Shown: piece by piece, positions 13,229 through 23,863 of the stretch
Layout of the letters: each line of letters opens with the position of its first letter
Numbering within the stretch: position 1 is the stretch's first letter
Assembly: GCA_015039465.1 (NCBI GenBank)
Contig: MU130549.1
Location: forward strand, 288,590 to 352,589
Length of the DNA stretch: 64,000 bases
Reading direction: 5' to 3'
Source: Phlegmacium glaucopus
Lineage: Eukaryota > Basidiomycota > Agaricomycetes > Agaricales > Cortinariaceae
Notes under the pieces: generated by a model
Databases searched by the model: none
What the model was told of the DNA's origin: nothing
The model's input: only the letters and a program-made list of their open reading frames with translations
Made by a program: the position numbers and the translations under genes

Positions 13229-13858
13229 TAGGGCTGCCAACCGTCCCGTCCACGGGGACGGCCGTCTAAAATCAACCCAGTGACGGGTGACGGTCCGTGT
13301 ACAGACGGCCGTCTTTTTTGAAATCCAAAGGTCGGTCGGGTCGGGTACGGTATAAAGACGGCCGTGACGGCCGTACACGGTAAAACAAGGAGAAAATTCA
13401 TTTTACTTGAAATATTCGCACAGTTAAAAATGTCTACAAAGCTACAGAATATGTAATCTGGAATAAAAATTCTATGAAACCCACAATTAAGCTGGTTGAT
13501 GACCAAATTGTTGGGACTGAAGCCAAATATTTAATTTAATTTATATTTAATTTGTTTTTTAGCACTAATAATTGGTGTAAATAGGTCGGAGAATAGCTCC
13601 CCTGACTTCCCAGATTTATTTGAGAGGGAAATATTAACACGATTTTTGAATAAATTGACTTTTTTTGCATTTCTCGTTCAGTATACACCTGCTACCCGTG
13701 TACGGCCGTCCACGGCCGTCTTGAGACGGGTAAAGACGGTTCACGGACCGTTGAAACACGGCCGTGAATATTCAAGTTTTGAATCTCGTCGGGTCGGCAT
13801 CCGTCACCGTGAGACGGTACCCGTGAACCGTCCAGGACGGGGCCGGTTGGCAGCCCTA
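13229..13858. mobile_element. hAT-like non-autonomous TIR element, 630 bp
   Basis: Termini are perfect 15-bp inverted repeats, TAGGGCTGCCAACCG at the left and its complement at the right. They are flanked by the 8-bp direct repeat GATGGCAG (13221-13228 and 13859-13866), the usual hAT target duplication size. The paralogous block at about 27030 lacks the insert. Both subterminal regions are crowded with ACGGCCGT/GACGG motifs, as expected for transposase binding sites. No transposase frame is present, so it would depend on an autonomous relative elsewhere. Confidence 0.88.
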
Positions 13859-13978
13859 GATGGCAGGGTTCATGCAAGAAAGGATTTTCAGGATATGATT
13901 TGGTTTGTGTTGTGGTTTTCGTTTTCATGATTTGAGCGCGTGCGAGGGAATTGAACGGATTATTCAATTGATGTTATT

Positions 13979-15987
13979 TATGGCAACAGAACCTGGACTG
14001 CCCTGTTTTTGATCAGCGAACACCGTTAGCCGACCGAACTTAGTCACCGGTGTGCCGGATTACTAATTTGGTAATATATATCTGTGACATTGAAATTTCG
14101 GGAATGGATTTCTAATAACTTTCCTGCTCCTCGACGTTGCCTCAAGTGATTTTGGAGATATTTAGAAGCAATATGTGTTAATAAAAAGTTAAAATGAGTT
14201 CCCAATATGGACAATGCTGTTTTTAATTTGTTTTTAATGAAGTTGTGGCAGGTCACATCATGTCACATGTGGCAAAATTCTAATGTCAATCAAGTATCTC
14301 GGGATCCGCTAAGCCTACGATGACGATTTTTGGTGCGTTAGAATTGCATTGAGGAGTAGATGTGTTCCCCACCTTAAAATATATGGTTTGGTCAAGTTTT
14401 GGTAGAAATTGAAAATGAGGATCTTGAGAATGCTAAGCATGAACTCCTGAGACAATGACATGGTAAAAAAAATCATTCTCTTGGAAAGCAGTTCTAATGT
14501 ATACAAATGAGTGAACCCCATCAGAAAATTGGTAAAATTTGGTGTTGTGCAAGTAAAATTTGAAGATGCTGGCCCATGACTCAAGTTAATGATAATCCAC
14601 CCACTGGCAGGTTCACCCAGTTGTAGCTTGCTGTAATTCTAAGTGTTTAGGCATAAAATAAGTTTATATTAATATCTGTACCTAGGCACAAAAATTCCTA
14701 GATGGCATACAAGTAAACTTCAATGTTTGTAAGTAGTAAGTACTAAGAAATAAGCAATAGTACTTTACCTCATTTTGGTAGGCAAATGACTGAGGTCTAC
14801 AGTGAACAAGTGTACCTTTGTATTCTGAACTCCATAGACCACTTACATCTGAATTGGATATCACAAGCTGATCACAAGTGACAAGACTCATGCACCCATC
14901 ATTTTAAACCATTTCTCCTGCTGCCTCACCATAATAATTTATCATGGTGATTTTATTACTCTAATACTATGTCATATCTTACTCATTCCTCTATGCCCTA
15001 GCTGAGAGCTGTCATTTTGTTCTACTAGTACTTGTCAAGTTGTACCACTGTTGTAATTTAGTTCATTTCTTACTTTTGCATATATAGTATTTCACTGTGA
15101 CATTTCTCTTCAGTTGTTTGCTTTTATCACTTGCAAACATTGAGTGAGCTTAAATCCTTACATATTTCATTTGCTTACCATGTATTTGAAGCTTTGTTAT
15201 CATGATATCTCTTTCAGGTAAATTTGAATAAATTCATTTGCTTTATCACTCACAGACACTGAGTTTTATTATATTTCCCAAGATATTTCAAGCTAAACTA
15301 AAAGTAAGGCAATAAGAATACTGAAGGTGCAAAGCTTGGCACATTATGCATGTTTGGAAGTTGGTGTAGCTACAGTACAGCAGGTAAATAGTAACAGCAC
15401 CTTCAAATTTTGCTTGCACAACACCAAATTTTACCAATTTTCTGATGGGGTTCACTCATTTGTATACATTAGAACTGCTTTCCAAGAGAATGATTTTTTT
15501 TACCATGTCATTGTCTCAGGAGTTCATGCTTAGCATTCTCAAGATCCTCATTTTCAATTTCTACCAAAACTTGACCAAACCATATATTTTAAGGTGGGGA
15601 ACACATCTACTCCTCAATGCGATTCTAACGCACCAAAAATCGTCATCGTAGGCTTAGCGGATCCCGAGATACTTGATTGACATTAGAATTTTGCCACATG
15701 TGACATGATGTGACCTGCCACAACTTCATTAAAAACAAATTAAAAACAGCATTGTCCATATTGGGAACTCATTTTAACTTTTTATTAACACATATTGCTT
15801 CTAAATATCTCCAAAATCACTTGAGGCAACGTCGAGGAGCAGGAAAGTTATTAGAAATCCATTCCCGAAATTTCAATGTCACAGATATATATTACCAAAT
15901 TAGTAATCCGGCACACCGGTGACTAAGTTCGGTCGGCTAACGGTGTTCGCTGATCAAAAACAGGGCAGTCCAGGTTCTGTTGCCATA
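13979..15987. mobile_element. Foldback-type TIR element with arms of about 590 bp
   Basis: The left arm (13979 to about 14570) and right arm (about 15395 to 15987) are nearly identical inverted copies with only occasional mismatches. They enclose about 820 bp of unrelated AT-rich centre. Ends read TATGGCAACAG. The flanking direct repeat is GTTATT(T), 13973-13979 and 15988-15994; because the base T is shared, the target duplication is 6 or 7 bp. The homologous block at 27144-27160 has the uninterrupted target (TTGATGTTATTTGGAG). Open frames inside mirror each other between arms and are not credible genes. Confidence 0.88.
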
Positions 15988-16330
15988 GTTATTTGGAGTT
16001 CACGAAGGAGATTGCAAATTTGGGGAAAAGAAGTAGACTTTGGGTCAGATGGAGTCTGCGTTCAGGTACACAAAGAATTAATAAACTGATGTACCCGCAA
16101 AATCACAAAAACCATAACCTTTGGATTTACCTGTGTCCCTGTCAAATACTAGCCTGAAGGTTGAGTGGCATCAGGAATTTAACCAAGGTATAGTAGTCAG
16201 GATGAATCTAAGAGTATACATAAATCCTATGACTTGTCCAACTGACTTGGACTTGAAGAACAACATCAATGAGCTGGTCCTTCGCAGGGCACATTACCGA
16301 CTGGCGCACTGTATAAAACCCAATTCTGCT

Positions 16331-16963
16331 GACATTGAAAGACCTTGCGCACCAAATAGTACTTTTGACATGTCTTCTGAGGTATTATAGACGCTATACT
16401 TATCAAATTCCTAAGTTCCAAGTCGCCACACTGGGCAGTGACGGTACAGATTCATTATCATCGCATGGTTTCAGCGTCGACGCCGTCTCTGGTGGTTACT
16501 TGAGTAACTTTAAGCAATCCAAATACGACAAGCCCGAATCGATCGCTAGTGACTTGACCCAAGGAATATTCAAATCATTTACTTGGTTATTGCAACACAT
16601 TTTTCATCAAATTTCCACGTGTTTGACAAAAAGGGGATATAGTCGGCATGCGGCTACATTGTGGCTGGGGCTGGCGTCGAATTTGCACCTTGACTCCTTG
16701 AGGCATGGTTTCTCTGACACACCATCAACATCTTTTATACATGAATCGAAGTCAAATATGCGGTCAAAAGTGATTGGGCTATCGCCAGTGACTGTTCTTA
16801 TATCTCGCGGAATTCTTCAACAACAAACACGCAAGGAAAAAAAAATGGTGTTCAAACACGACAGAACCACGAGGCCACGAGGCTAACGGGAGCCATCGCC
16901 TCATCAAGTTTATCATTACCACCTCTTGTCTCTTCATCCTTTGTGCGTCGGCAGCTAAGGGCA
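16331..16963 (+). other. Open stretch ahead of copy B, not supported as a gene
   Basis: A frame of about 180 codons is open from 16335 to 16886 but lacks an early ATG, has no recognisable domain and is out of phase with the zinc-finger exon that follows. It may be leader or promoter sequence of copy B, or a decayed exon. No clear TATA box is seen. Confidence 0.3.
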
Positions 16964-19260
16964 ATGCCAGTTTCCTCCCAATGTGATTGCAGACAGTTTG
17001 CAAACAAGGAAGCTCTTCTCCAGCACATGAAGAGCTCAAGTGCATGGTACCCCTTCTGTTCAATAGGTGATCGAAGGTTTGTTAGCGAGACCGCCTTTGA
17101 CGACGTGAGTGCCTTCTTTTTCTTAATGTTCTCTCAGCTCTAACTTCAGTGTTTTTTTCTTTGTAGGATATGGCGGCTAAGCATCCGCCTGCCTATGATT
17201 GCACGCTGTGCAATCAAAGTTACCATGCACTTTTCACATTGGAAGACCATTATCGTGGATCCCCAGCTCACCCAAACTGTGGACGATGTGGCAAGGGGTT
17301 CATAGATGCTCCTGCTTGTGAAGAGGTATTATTTACTGACTCTTGCTTCTGTTTCCAATCTAAACTCTTCTGATTATCAGCACTATCGGACGGCGCATCT
17401 CTCCCCTCATACTGACTTCCACTCCTGTTTGTATCCTGGAAGTGTAGGTCACACTGCACAAACAACGGCTGTGAACAGACCTAGCTATCCACTGGGACCT
17501 CTTACTGTATTCGAGTCAGCTAAAAGGCGGAAACTTATGGAAGCCAAAGGTGAGAGGGATTCGAGAACGCTTAAAGAGGACTACTGTCAGCAACAGAAAT
17601 TAATATCAACTCTGGTGGTGGGGATGCCGGTTGAAAGTGCATATTTGCATTCTCAATTCCAGACGCACAGCTCCACAGCCTTTCCATCCTTAGCGACCGC
17701 CTCGCCTCCCGCCTTCAGTGTATTTACTCATCCCCTGGCATCCGGCTTATCGATACCTCTGGCTACGCCTACACCTTTATTAATAACATTAGATTCAATT
17801 CTAGGTACGTTCCCGCTTCCATTCCCTTTTTTCAAAAACCCCCAAGTTCATATAACCTCCAGGGTATGGTTCCCAGGGTACAGTTGTTTTCCGAGGTTCC
17901 TTCCAAGGCCAACCCGTAGCCGTCAAACGTCTCCTCCGAGATTTCGTCACATTAGCTACTCGCGAAATATCCATCCTCCAACAATCCGATGATCATCCTA
18001 ATGTGATCAGGTATTACTACCAAGAATCACAACCGAATTTTCATTATATTGTGCTTCAGCTTTGTCCTGCTTCGTTGGCAGATATTATCGAAGTTCGGCA
18101 TGGTAGTGGAGGCTTAACTTGGAGTGATAGTAGGAGAGAGGAGTGGAGAGATATAGTGCGGGAGTTTGATCCGAAGAAGGCGATGAGGCAGGTAGCGAGT
18201 GGGTTGAGGCATTTACATTGCCTTGGATTGGTTCATCGGGATATCAAACCTCAGAATATATTGATCTCTTCTTCTGGGGGACAAGGTGGAACGGGATACA
18301 GGATGCTCATATCCGACTTTGGCCTATGCAAGAGATTAGACGTGGATCAAACCAGTTTCCTGCCCACTACAAACGGCGCGATGGCAGCTGGTACCGTCGG
18401 TTGGCGAGCTCCAGAAATATTATGTGGGGAAACTAAGTTTGATGAACTCTTCACTGGTGAATATAACGGTACCCCCTCTCCGTCCCTTGGCACAACAACA
18501 ACTCCAAGAACCCGTCTAACAAAAAGCGTCGACATATTTGCCTTAGGCTGCGTATTTTACTACATCCTAACAAACGGCAGACATCCTTACGGCGACCGTT
18601 TCGAACGCGAAGTCAACATCATCAAAGATAACAAACATTTATCCCTTCTTTTTTCTACTAAAGAAGCGACAGAAGCACACAACCTCATAACCTCCATGTT
18701 ACATCCACAACCTTCTCAACGTCCAGATATCAAAACATGTCTTCTTCATCCATTTTTCTGGGATCCCGCGAAGCGGTTAGGTTTCTTACAAGATGCTTCG
18801 GATAGGTTTGAGATTATGTGTAGAAATCCGAGGGATGCGGCCTTGATTAGCTTGGAGAAGGATGCTGGGAACATTGTTGGTCACGATTGGCATCAAAGAT
18901 TGGATAAGATTGTTATTAAGAATTTGGGAAAGTATAGGAAGTATGATGGTAAATCTGTACAAGATTTGATGAGGGCTTTGAGGAATAAAGTACGTGATTT
19001 TTTTTAGTTGTCCTCACTTCTTTTTTATTCCATCTCATAATTGACCTTGTTTTTTTGTTTTGTTTCATTTTAAGAAAAATCATTACCAAGACCTCCCAGA
19101 CAATATTAAGGTGAATCTAGGTCCAATGCCGGAAGGTTTCCTTGGGTATTTCACATATCGATATCCGAAATTGTTCATGCATGTGCATGGAGTGGTTAGG
19201 GATACTGGGTTGCATGGCGAGTCGATGTTTCGGACGTATTTTGAACTGCCGGAATCATAA
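16964..19260 (+). CDS. IRE1-derived copy B: C2H2 zinc-finger protein fused to IRE1 kinase and RNase
   Basis: Five exons (16964-17104, 17167-17325, 17381-17804, 17863-18989, 19075-19260) give 678 aa in one frame. Residues 1-115 are Cys/His-rich. One finger is CTLC-x12-H-x6-H, and the next is canonical, CGRC-x12-H-x4-H (CGRCGKGF...HYRTAH), split by an intron as in many basidiomycete finger genes. A Ser/Pro linker leads to the kinase at residue 242: GYGSQGTV, VAVK, HRDIKPQN, DFGLCKRL, RAPEIL, all intact. The KEN RNase is complete (RNK...KNHYQDLP; the first His of the parental pair is Asn, the second is kept). There is no signal peptide or membrane span, so it is probably soluble. It is closest to copy E in the kinase (HYIVLQLCPAS, SDSRREEW). 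The start is the first in-frame ATG; an extra upstream exon is possible. Confidence 0.82.
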
Positions 19261-19946
19261 ACCGCCTCTTCTCTCCCCAAGTTTCTCCCTCCTTGCTACT
19301 TGCTGCTCCTTGTTATTGCCCCCCCCCCCTTGCGCTTACTGTTCTTGCTCACGCTTTTGATGCAATCCCGTCCCCCTGCTCTCCACCACCTCATCTATCT
19401 AAAAGAAATCGTTTTCCTGATTCTATCGTTGTACTTTTTTTTCTGGGGGTTTACCTACACTCTACCCATTAATCTCACCTCAAACCCCCTCACCAATATC
19501 ACCACCACCACTGCCGCCACCGTCACCGGCATATCACACACCCGCACTCACAATCAAACCAACAAACTATCCGTTCATCACATATCCTTATTTTAAACAA
19601 CTAACAAACCTTGTATCTTGTACTCACCTTGTATCCTTTTTCTTCTTTCGTTCTTTCTTTCTTTGCTTGTTATTTAGGTTCCCTACTTGTACTGTTTCCA
19701 TTTCTCAGTCACCTCGTTTTTCATCATCTTTTTTTTTTGTTATATGCTACCCCCTCTTTGTATTGCTTTGTATCATTAAATGGATGGATGCTTGCCGTGG
19801 GTTTTAATGGTTTTTCTTGTGTTTTTTTTTTACTGCGAAAGTTATTTTGATGTACTATTACTAGGGATACCGTTTTTTTAATGTGAATTGCTACATTAAA
19901 AGTGTATATGCCGCCGGATGACTGGGCTATGTGAGCTGGATCAAGC
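19261..19946. repeat. Copied IRE1 3' flank behind copy B
   Basis: Matches 11920-12600 including the CAN tract, the TTCTTTCGTTCTTTC stretch and the TGGATGGATGCTTGC segment. It holds no gene. Homology ends near 19945, where a TIR element is inserted. Confidence 0.7.
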
Positions 19947-19948
19947 TA

Positions 19949-20739
19949 TCCAGAAACCCCCGTTTCTAAGAGAAACCCGGGGTTTCAAAGATGTTGGGAA
20001 GAAACCCCCCCTCCATGAGCTGAGCAAGGTTGTTTGTATATGTTATCAGAAACCCCCAGGTCGGGGTTCAATAATAGTGCCGAACTTGTGCCAGCTTGAT
20101 GTAGCATATCGTTCAATTGGTGTGAGGGTTGAACGTTGAGCGCTGAGCCCATTCAAATTATTTATTTTGATCTCTACATGCCCAAAATTCAACCCTGCTT
20201 ACCTTTCTCATGATTGAACTTCGTCTATCTGCTGTCCCTGGAGCATCTTGTCTCGTGCAACCTTGTGTGGACTGAAGTTTTCACCCTGCTCATCATCATC
20301 TGGATAGTATACATGCATGCATAATAGGCTCATATTAACATGGAAAACAAAAAATCTATACATTCAAACATTATATGTAGTAGTCCTGTGATATAAATTA
20401 TAATATATTTTGTACATTTTTACACCTTGAATTGTCCCTTGATCCTCTGGGGTCAATATTGAATAGTAATCCACAGATTATGAATTTTTGTATGGAGAGT
20501 ATCTAGTTATACTAGAGCCGAAATATGTAGATTCAAATACAAGATAGTCCCCTGGAGGTGCACTACTATGTCACGAATTTAGTTTGCAGCCAACCGATCG
20601 TTGGTCGGACTTTCAATGTCGGAAGGGAAAATATAGACTGCCGATTTAGTGCCGATAAGCGACTTTGGGGAGGAACCCGGGTTTCTGGATAACTTATTTA
20701 GAAACCCCGGGTTTCTTCTTAGAAACGGGGGTTTCTGGA
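19949..20739. mobile_element. TA-flanked TIR element (Tc1/mariner-like MITE), 791 bp
   Basis: Inverted ends of about 40 bp with one gap (TCCAGAAACCCCCGTTTC, then TAAGA, then GAAACCCGGGGTTTC) lie between TA dinucleotides at 19947-19948 and 20740-20741. GAAACCC/GGGTTTC blocks recur internally. No transposase is encoded. Assignment to Tc1/mariner rests only on the TA flanks. Confidence 0.72.
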
Positions 20740-20772
20740 TAGTTTAATCCCACGCTGCGGGTCCACCATGTA

Positions 20773-20833
20773 CAGTCGACTCCCTCATAACCCATAGGCG
20801 GAATTACCGTAATTTCCCCTAGGGTTATGACTG
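20773..20833. mobile_element. Possible 61-bp TA-flanked mini-element
   Basis: CAGTCGACTCCCTCATAACCC at the left pairs imperfectly with GGGTTATGACTG at the right, between TA dinucleotides. It is too short to be certain. Confidence 0.35.
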
Positions 20834-20960
20834 TATTATACATTCTATATGCGGCTCTCACTGAAAAGTTTCAACATCACAGCCTCAACTTTAATCTCGG
20901 CTCTGGCTGTTACGCCCGCCTGATGAGTAAGCAATGATTAATGATTAACATCTTGATTAG

Positions 20961-21377
20961 GTGCACGGCGCCACAAATTGTACAGCGGCGGAATCGGCAA
21001 TCAAAAATAAAAAAATAAAAAAATTAACTACAATTAAAATTGTTAATATAATTAAAAACTACAATTATGTCATCAGGAAAACTTGCGGCGCAGAAGCAGC
21101 TGCACGAGCCCGAGCAGGTAGGAAAAAAAAGAAGAATCTAAGCCAACTGGCGAAAACCTTGAAAGAAAATATGCTGAAGACTTTGGCCTCAGTCCCACTT
21201 ACAACCTTCCGAAAATGGGAGCATAGGATGGGGCATTGGATGAATGCTTACAGAGACTTAGCGCTCGCAGGAATATACTATTGGGGCAGGCCAGCGGAAT
21301 TCAAGTTGAATATTTTAATTACTCCGTCAATTTTGAAGCTACAGACAAATGCTCTGGCCAATTTGTATAGATTATAA
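20961..21377 (+). pseudogene. Fragment resembling basidiomycete transposon-derived proteins
   Basis: A 138-codon frame without an ATG start. The first half is Lys-rich and of biased composition. The middle (LASVPLTTFRKWEHRMGHWM, then NAYRD) resembles a helix-rich segment found in transposon-derived proteins of mushroom-forming fungi. No catalytic DDE residues are present. It is probably a relic; the family resemblance is from memory and weak. Confidence 0.35.
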
Positions 21378-21954
21378 AAAGAATCATTTGGGCAACAGGA
21401 GTAAGAAATCGGGTTAATTTTGAGTGCTAACTTTCGTTGTACAAAAGTAACGGCCCTCTAGACACTGTACACCATAGTGGATTTCTTTGGCAATTAATAC
21501 CCAAGGATAAAAACATTGCCGTTCAAAACACAATTAACGTCATGACTAAACTGAGATTGGAAACTCAATAAATCACCCTTCGTGTATCGCCGCTGTAATG
21601 GCGGATTTAATAATAATAATGCATATACCAAAGTGAATCTCAATCTCTCATCTCAAGGTAGAGAATTTCATATTATCACCCGTTTCATCCGAGTCCAAGA
21701 TGCAATCAAAATCTAATGAACATGGTCTAGAATTTATGCTCGAGATGCAATAGTATGTGCACATGTTCTGCCATATTCTATCTAACTCAATCTAACATTT
21801 ATAAAAAGCACCAAGGAACTCAAAGCATCTCACTTGATTCTCATTGAGACTTCTGTTATTTTCTGCATCTGTTTGGTGTCTAAGATATTCAGGCTACTGA
21901 AAAACCTAAGTTACGCTTTACTAGTAACTTGCATGAACACATAATAAAAGTTAC

Positions 21955-22935
21955 TGACGTAGCAGATTCATAACATTGCTCAAACATTTCTCTCTTGCAT
22001 ACTTCGCTCCTTTTCCAAGCGATCAACCTCGGACAAAATATTGATTGTCACACTCTCGTTCCAGCCGCGCGAAGCAAGTATGCGACATGCAACGTCACGT
22101 GTTTGTGACTATCTCAAACAAAAACGGAATTTTCGTTTGATAACATTCGTCTGGAAGAACGGGCTCATTTGTGGCAAATAGAAAACTAAAATTTTAGTTC
22201 TTCTTGTATTTAGTAATCATTGATGAAAAAATTAGGCAAGTAGCTACAAAAACGAGCGAGTTATTAACAAAAAGGTATCCGAATCGTGATCCATATTGGG
22301 ATCATTTGATCACTGGTAATACATTTAGGTGCCTCTAAGTGCCTCACCACCGACGACGAATTAGACAATGTTAGCCTTCTCTAACCCTTTCATGATGTGG
22401 TAAGGCCCGGGTAAGACTCAGGACCGCGGTAATCTGACAAGCTGTTGGAGGCTGATTCTCTGGTACGTCGATCTTCGTCTCCTTCGGAAAAATTAGAGGC
22501 CCTATTAATGCCGAACAGTTTCCTTCGACCCATATTGTGTCTGGCGTGTTCTGTGAGGACACGAAGCTTGGTAAGTCGCGTCTTTCAGTCCCAATGTAGT
22601 CCGGCCAGCAAATCCTTAATAACTCTTTGAATTTTGCAATTTTTGACGACATTATTGTTCAGCTACGTGTAATTATACTATTTGAACAAAAATTTGGAGC
22701 CCGATTTTGCATAAATTGCATCAATGTGGTGATTTTTCTGAAATTAATGCGAAGTTTCCGTTTTTAGACGGTGTCACACTCATCACATGACGTTGGTATC
22801 CGTAGAATCTAAAGCTGGATTTGGTATACACAAAGCTCAGAGGAATTTTCCAGAAGATGCGCACGAATGACATCACTTACGTGAATTCCGTTGTTGTGAT
22901 AAACATCCGATATTGGTTGCGAATGTGATGTGCCA
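21955..22935 (+). pseudogene. Degenerate copy of the 3' end of the 27.5-29.2 kb gene
   Basis: 21955-22078 matches about 28955-29050 (CATAACATTGCTCAAAC, TTGCATACTTCGCTCC, GGACAAAATATTG). 22803-22935 matches about 29083-29250 (GAATCTAAAGCTGGATTTGG, AAACATCCGATATT). The two parts are separated by a TIR element. Frames are not conserved. Confidence 0.65.
22090..22795. mobile_element. TIR element of about 706 bp inserted in the degenerate copy
   Basis: Imperfect inverted ends of about 45 bp: CAACGTCACGTGTTTGTGAC, then AAAAACGGAATTTTCG, against the complement of the right end CCAACGTCATGTGATGAGTG, then AAAAACGGAAACTTCG. It sits exactly where the duplicated segment is interrupted. I could not define a target duplication. 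No transposase is present. Confidence 0.55.
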
Positions 22936-23801
22936 TCTAAATTTAGCAGTAATTGTGTAATATTTAAATAATTATTTACTCAGTAAACATCATGTCACAA
23001 CGCCGCTTCTTCTGAGTCCTCGACTCGTTCGCTCTCATTATCTGGCTTAGTCCTTTACTCTCGCTTGTTTTCGCTCGCTCCCGCCACTCCCTATATGCAA
23101 TGCAAACTTACTCCTCACGTCAGTTCGGATTGCTACTCGGGTCGGGAAGCGCTTCGCGCTTTCAGTGTAATACTAATAATAAATTCTTTGTAGCCCTTAG
23201 TTAGTTAGTCCAGCCCTTAACAAAACCCCAGGTGTTTTTTTCTGATCCCTTGATCCTGTGTATCGATCCATGGCCAAGGAGCTGATGGAACTGTATGGAG
23301 GTGAGGTGCAATTCGATTAGAGATTTCTTCAAAATTTTGTATACTGTGGGACATGTTGTTGGCTATACATGGTCTCCCGTAGTAGTCAGACAATGATATT
23401 TCGTGTCCTTTTTTATAGTCATGTGGACGAACTCATAATATATATTCGCTACTAGCACATGTAATAGTCCTGCCAGTGGCGTCTCATGCACCTGGGTAGG
23501 ATCCAGGTCGCTGTGACAACTGGAGAGTGTACTAGGTTCGGTTCAAGCTGGCTTCGATATTCTTCGATATATGTGAGTTATGTATGGATCATAATGGATC
23601 ATAGTTCAAGCCGCCTTCTCTGGACCGGTTGTTTGGCTGTGCAGTGCAGTATCTTCTTTTGGCATTTAGAAGCTGAAAGCTTTGCAAAGTTTAAGGATGA
23701 CCGCAGATGACCGGGACCGCGCATTCCCATGAACCTCTGAGGCTGAAAATTTCTGAAAGATCTACTATGTTATTATATACGGCTATGCAAACCTGAAAAC
23801 A
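22936..23801. other. Gap upstream of copy C; part shared with 29.78-30.56 kb
   Basis: From about 23238 the sequence parallels 29775 onward (GATCCTGTGTATCGATCCAT against CATCCTGTGTGTCAATCCAT, then GGTGCAATTCGATT) and runs into the promoter of copy C. The first 300 bp (AT-rich, then Ser/Arg-like pyrimidine tracts) hold nothing I recognise. Confidence 0.4.
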
Positions 23802-23809
23802 TATAAAAA
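23802..23809 (+). promoter_or_regulatory. TATA box of copy C
   Basis: TATAAAAA lies 55-62 bp before the copy C start codon. The same ACATATAAAAAC element stands at about 30520-30531, at the same distance before the copy D start, so the promoter was duplicated with the gene. Confidence 0.6.
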
Positions 23810-23863
23810 CCCGTAGATGATAATTGACACAGTAATCAATCCGTCTCCACTCGACTCGTTCCG

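Larger units (their letters stand above)
12780..16330. repeat. Duplicated block (copy 1), split by two transposon insertions
   Basis: 12780-13228, 13867-13978 and 15988-16330 together match 26575-27440 in order: GTGAAGGCTGTTCTTTGATC, then ACCCTCAACCAACACTAG, then CTGAGGCTGCTG, then AATAAACTGATGTACCCGC, then GTTGAGTGGCATCA. The other copy lacks both inserts. I see no confident gene in the block. The minus strand has short open stretches around 12914-13166, but they are not preserved in the second copy, so I do not call them. Confidence 0.75.

Noticed and set aside
13193..13967. Several open frames on both strands between 13.2 and 13.97 kb
   Set aside because: They read through the repetitive GACGGCCGT arrays of the hAT-like element, are absent from the paralogous block, and have no domain.
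14044..15922. Frames of 70-90 codons near 14.05-14.58 and 15.33-15.92 kb with identical products on opposite strands
   Set aside because: They are mirror images caused by the inverted arms of the foldback element, not duplicated genes.
23486..23710. Open frame of 74 codons at 23.49-23.71 kb
   Set aside because: No homologous frame in the matching segment upstream of copy D and no domain; probably chance.
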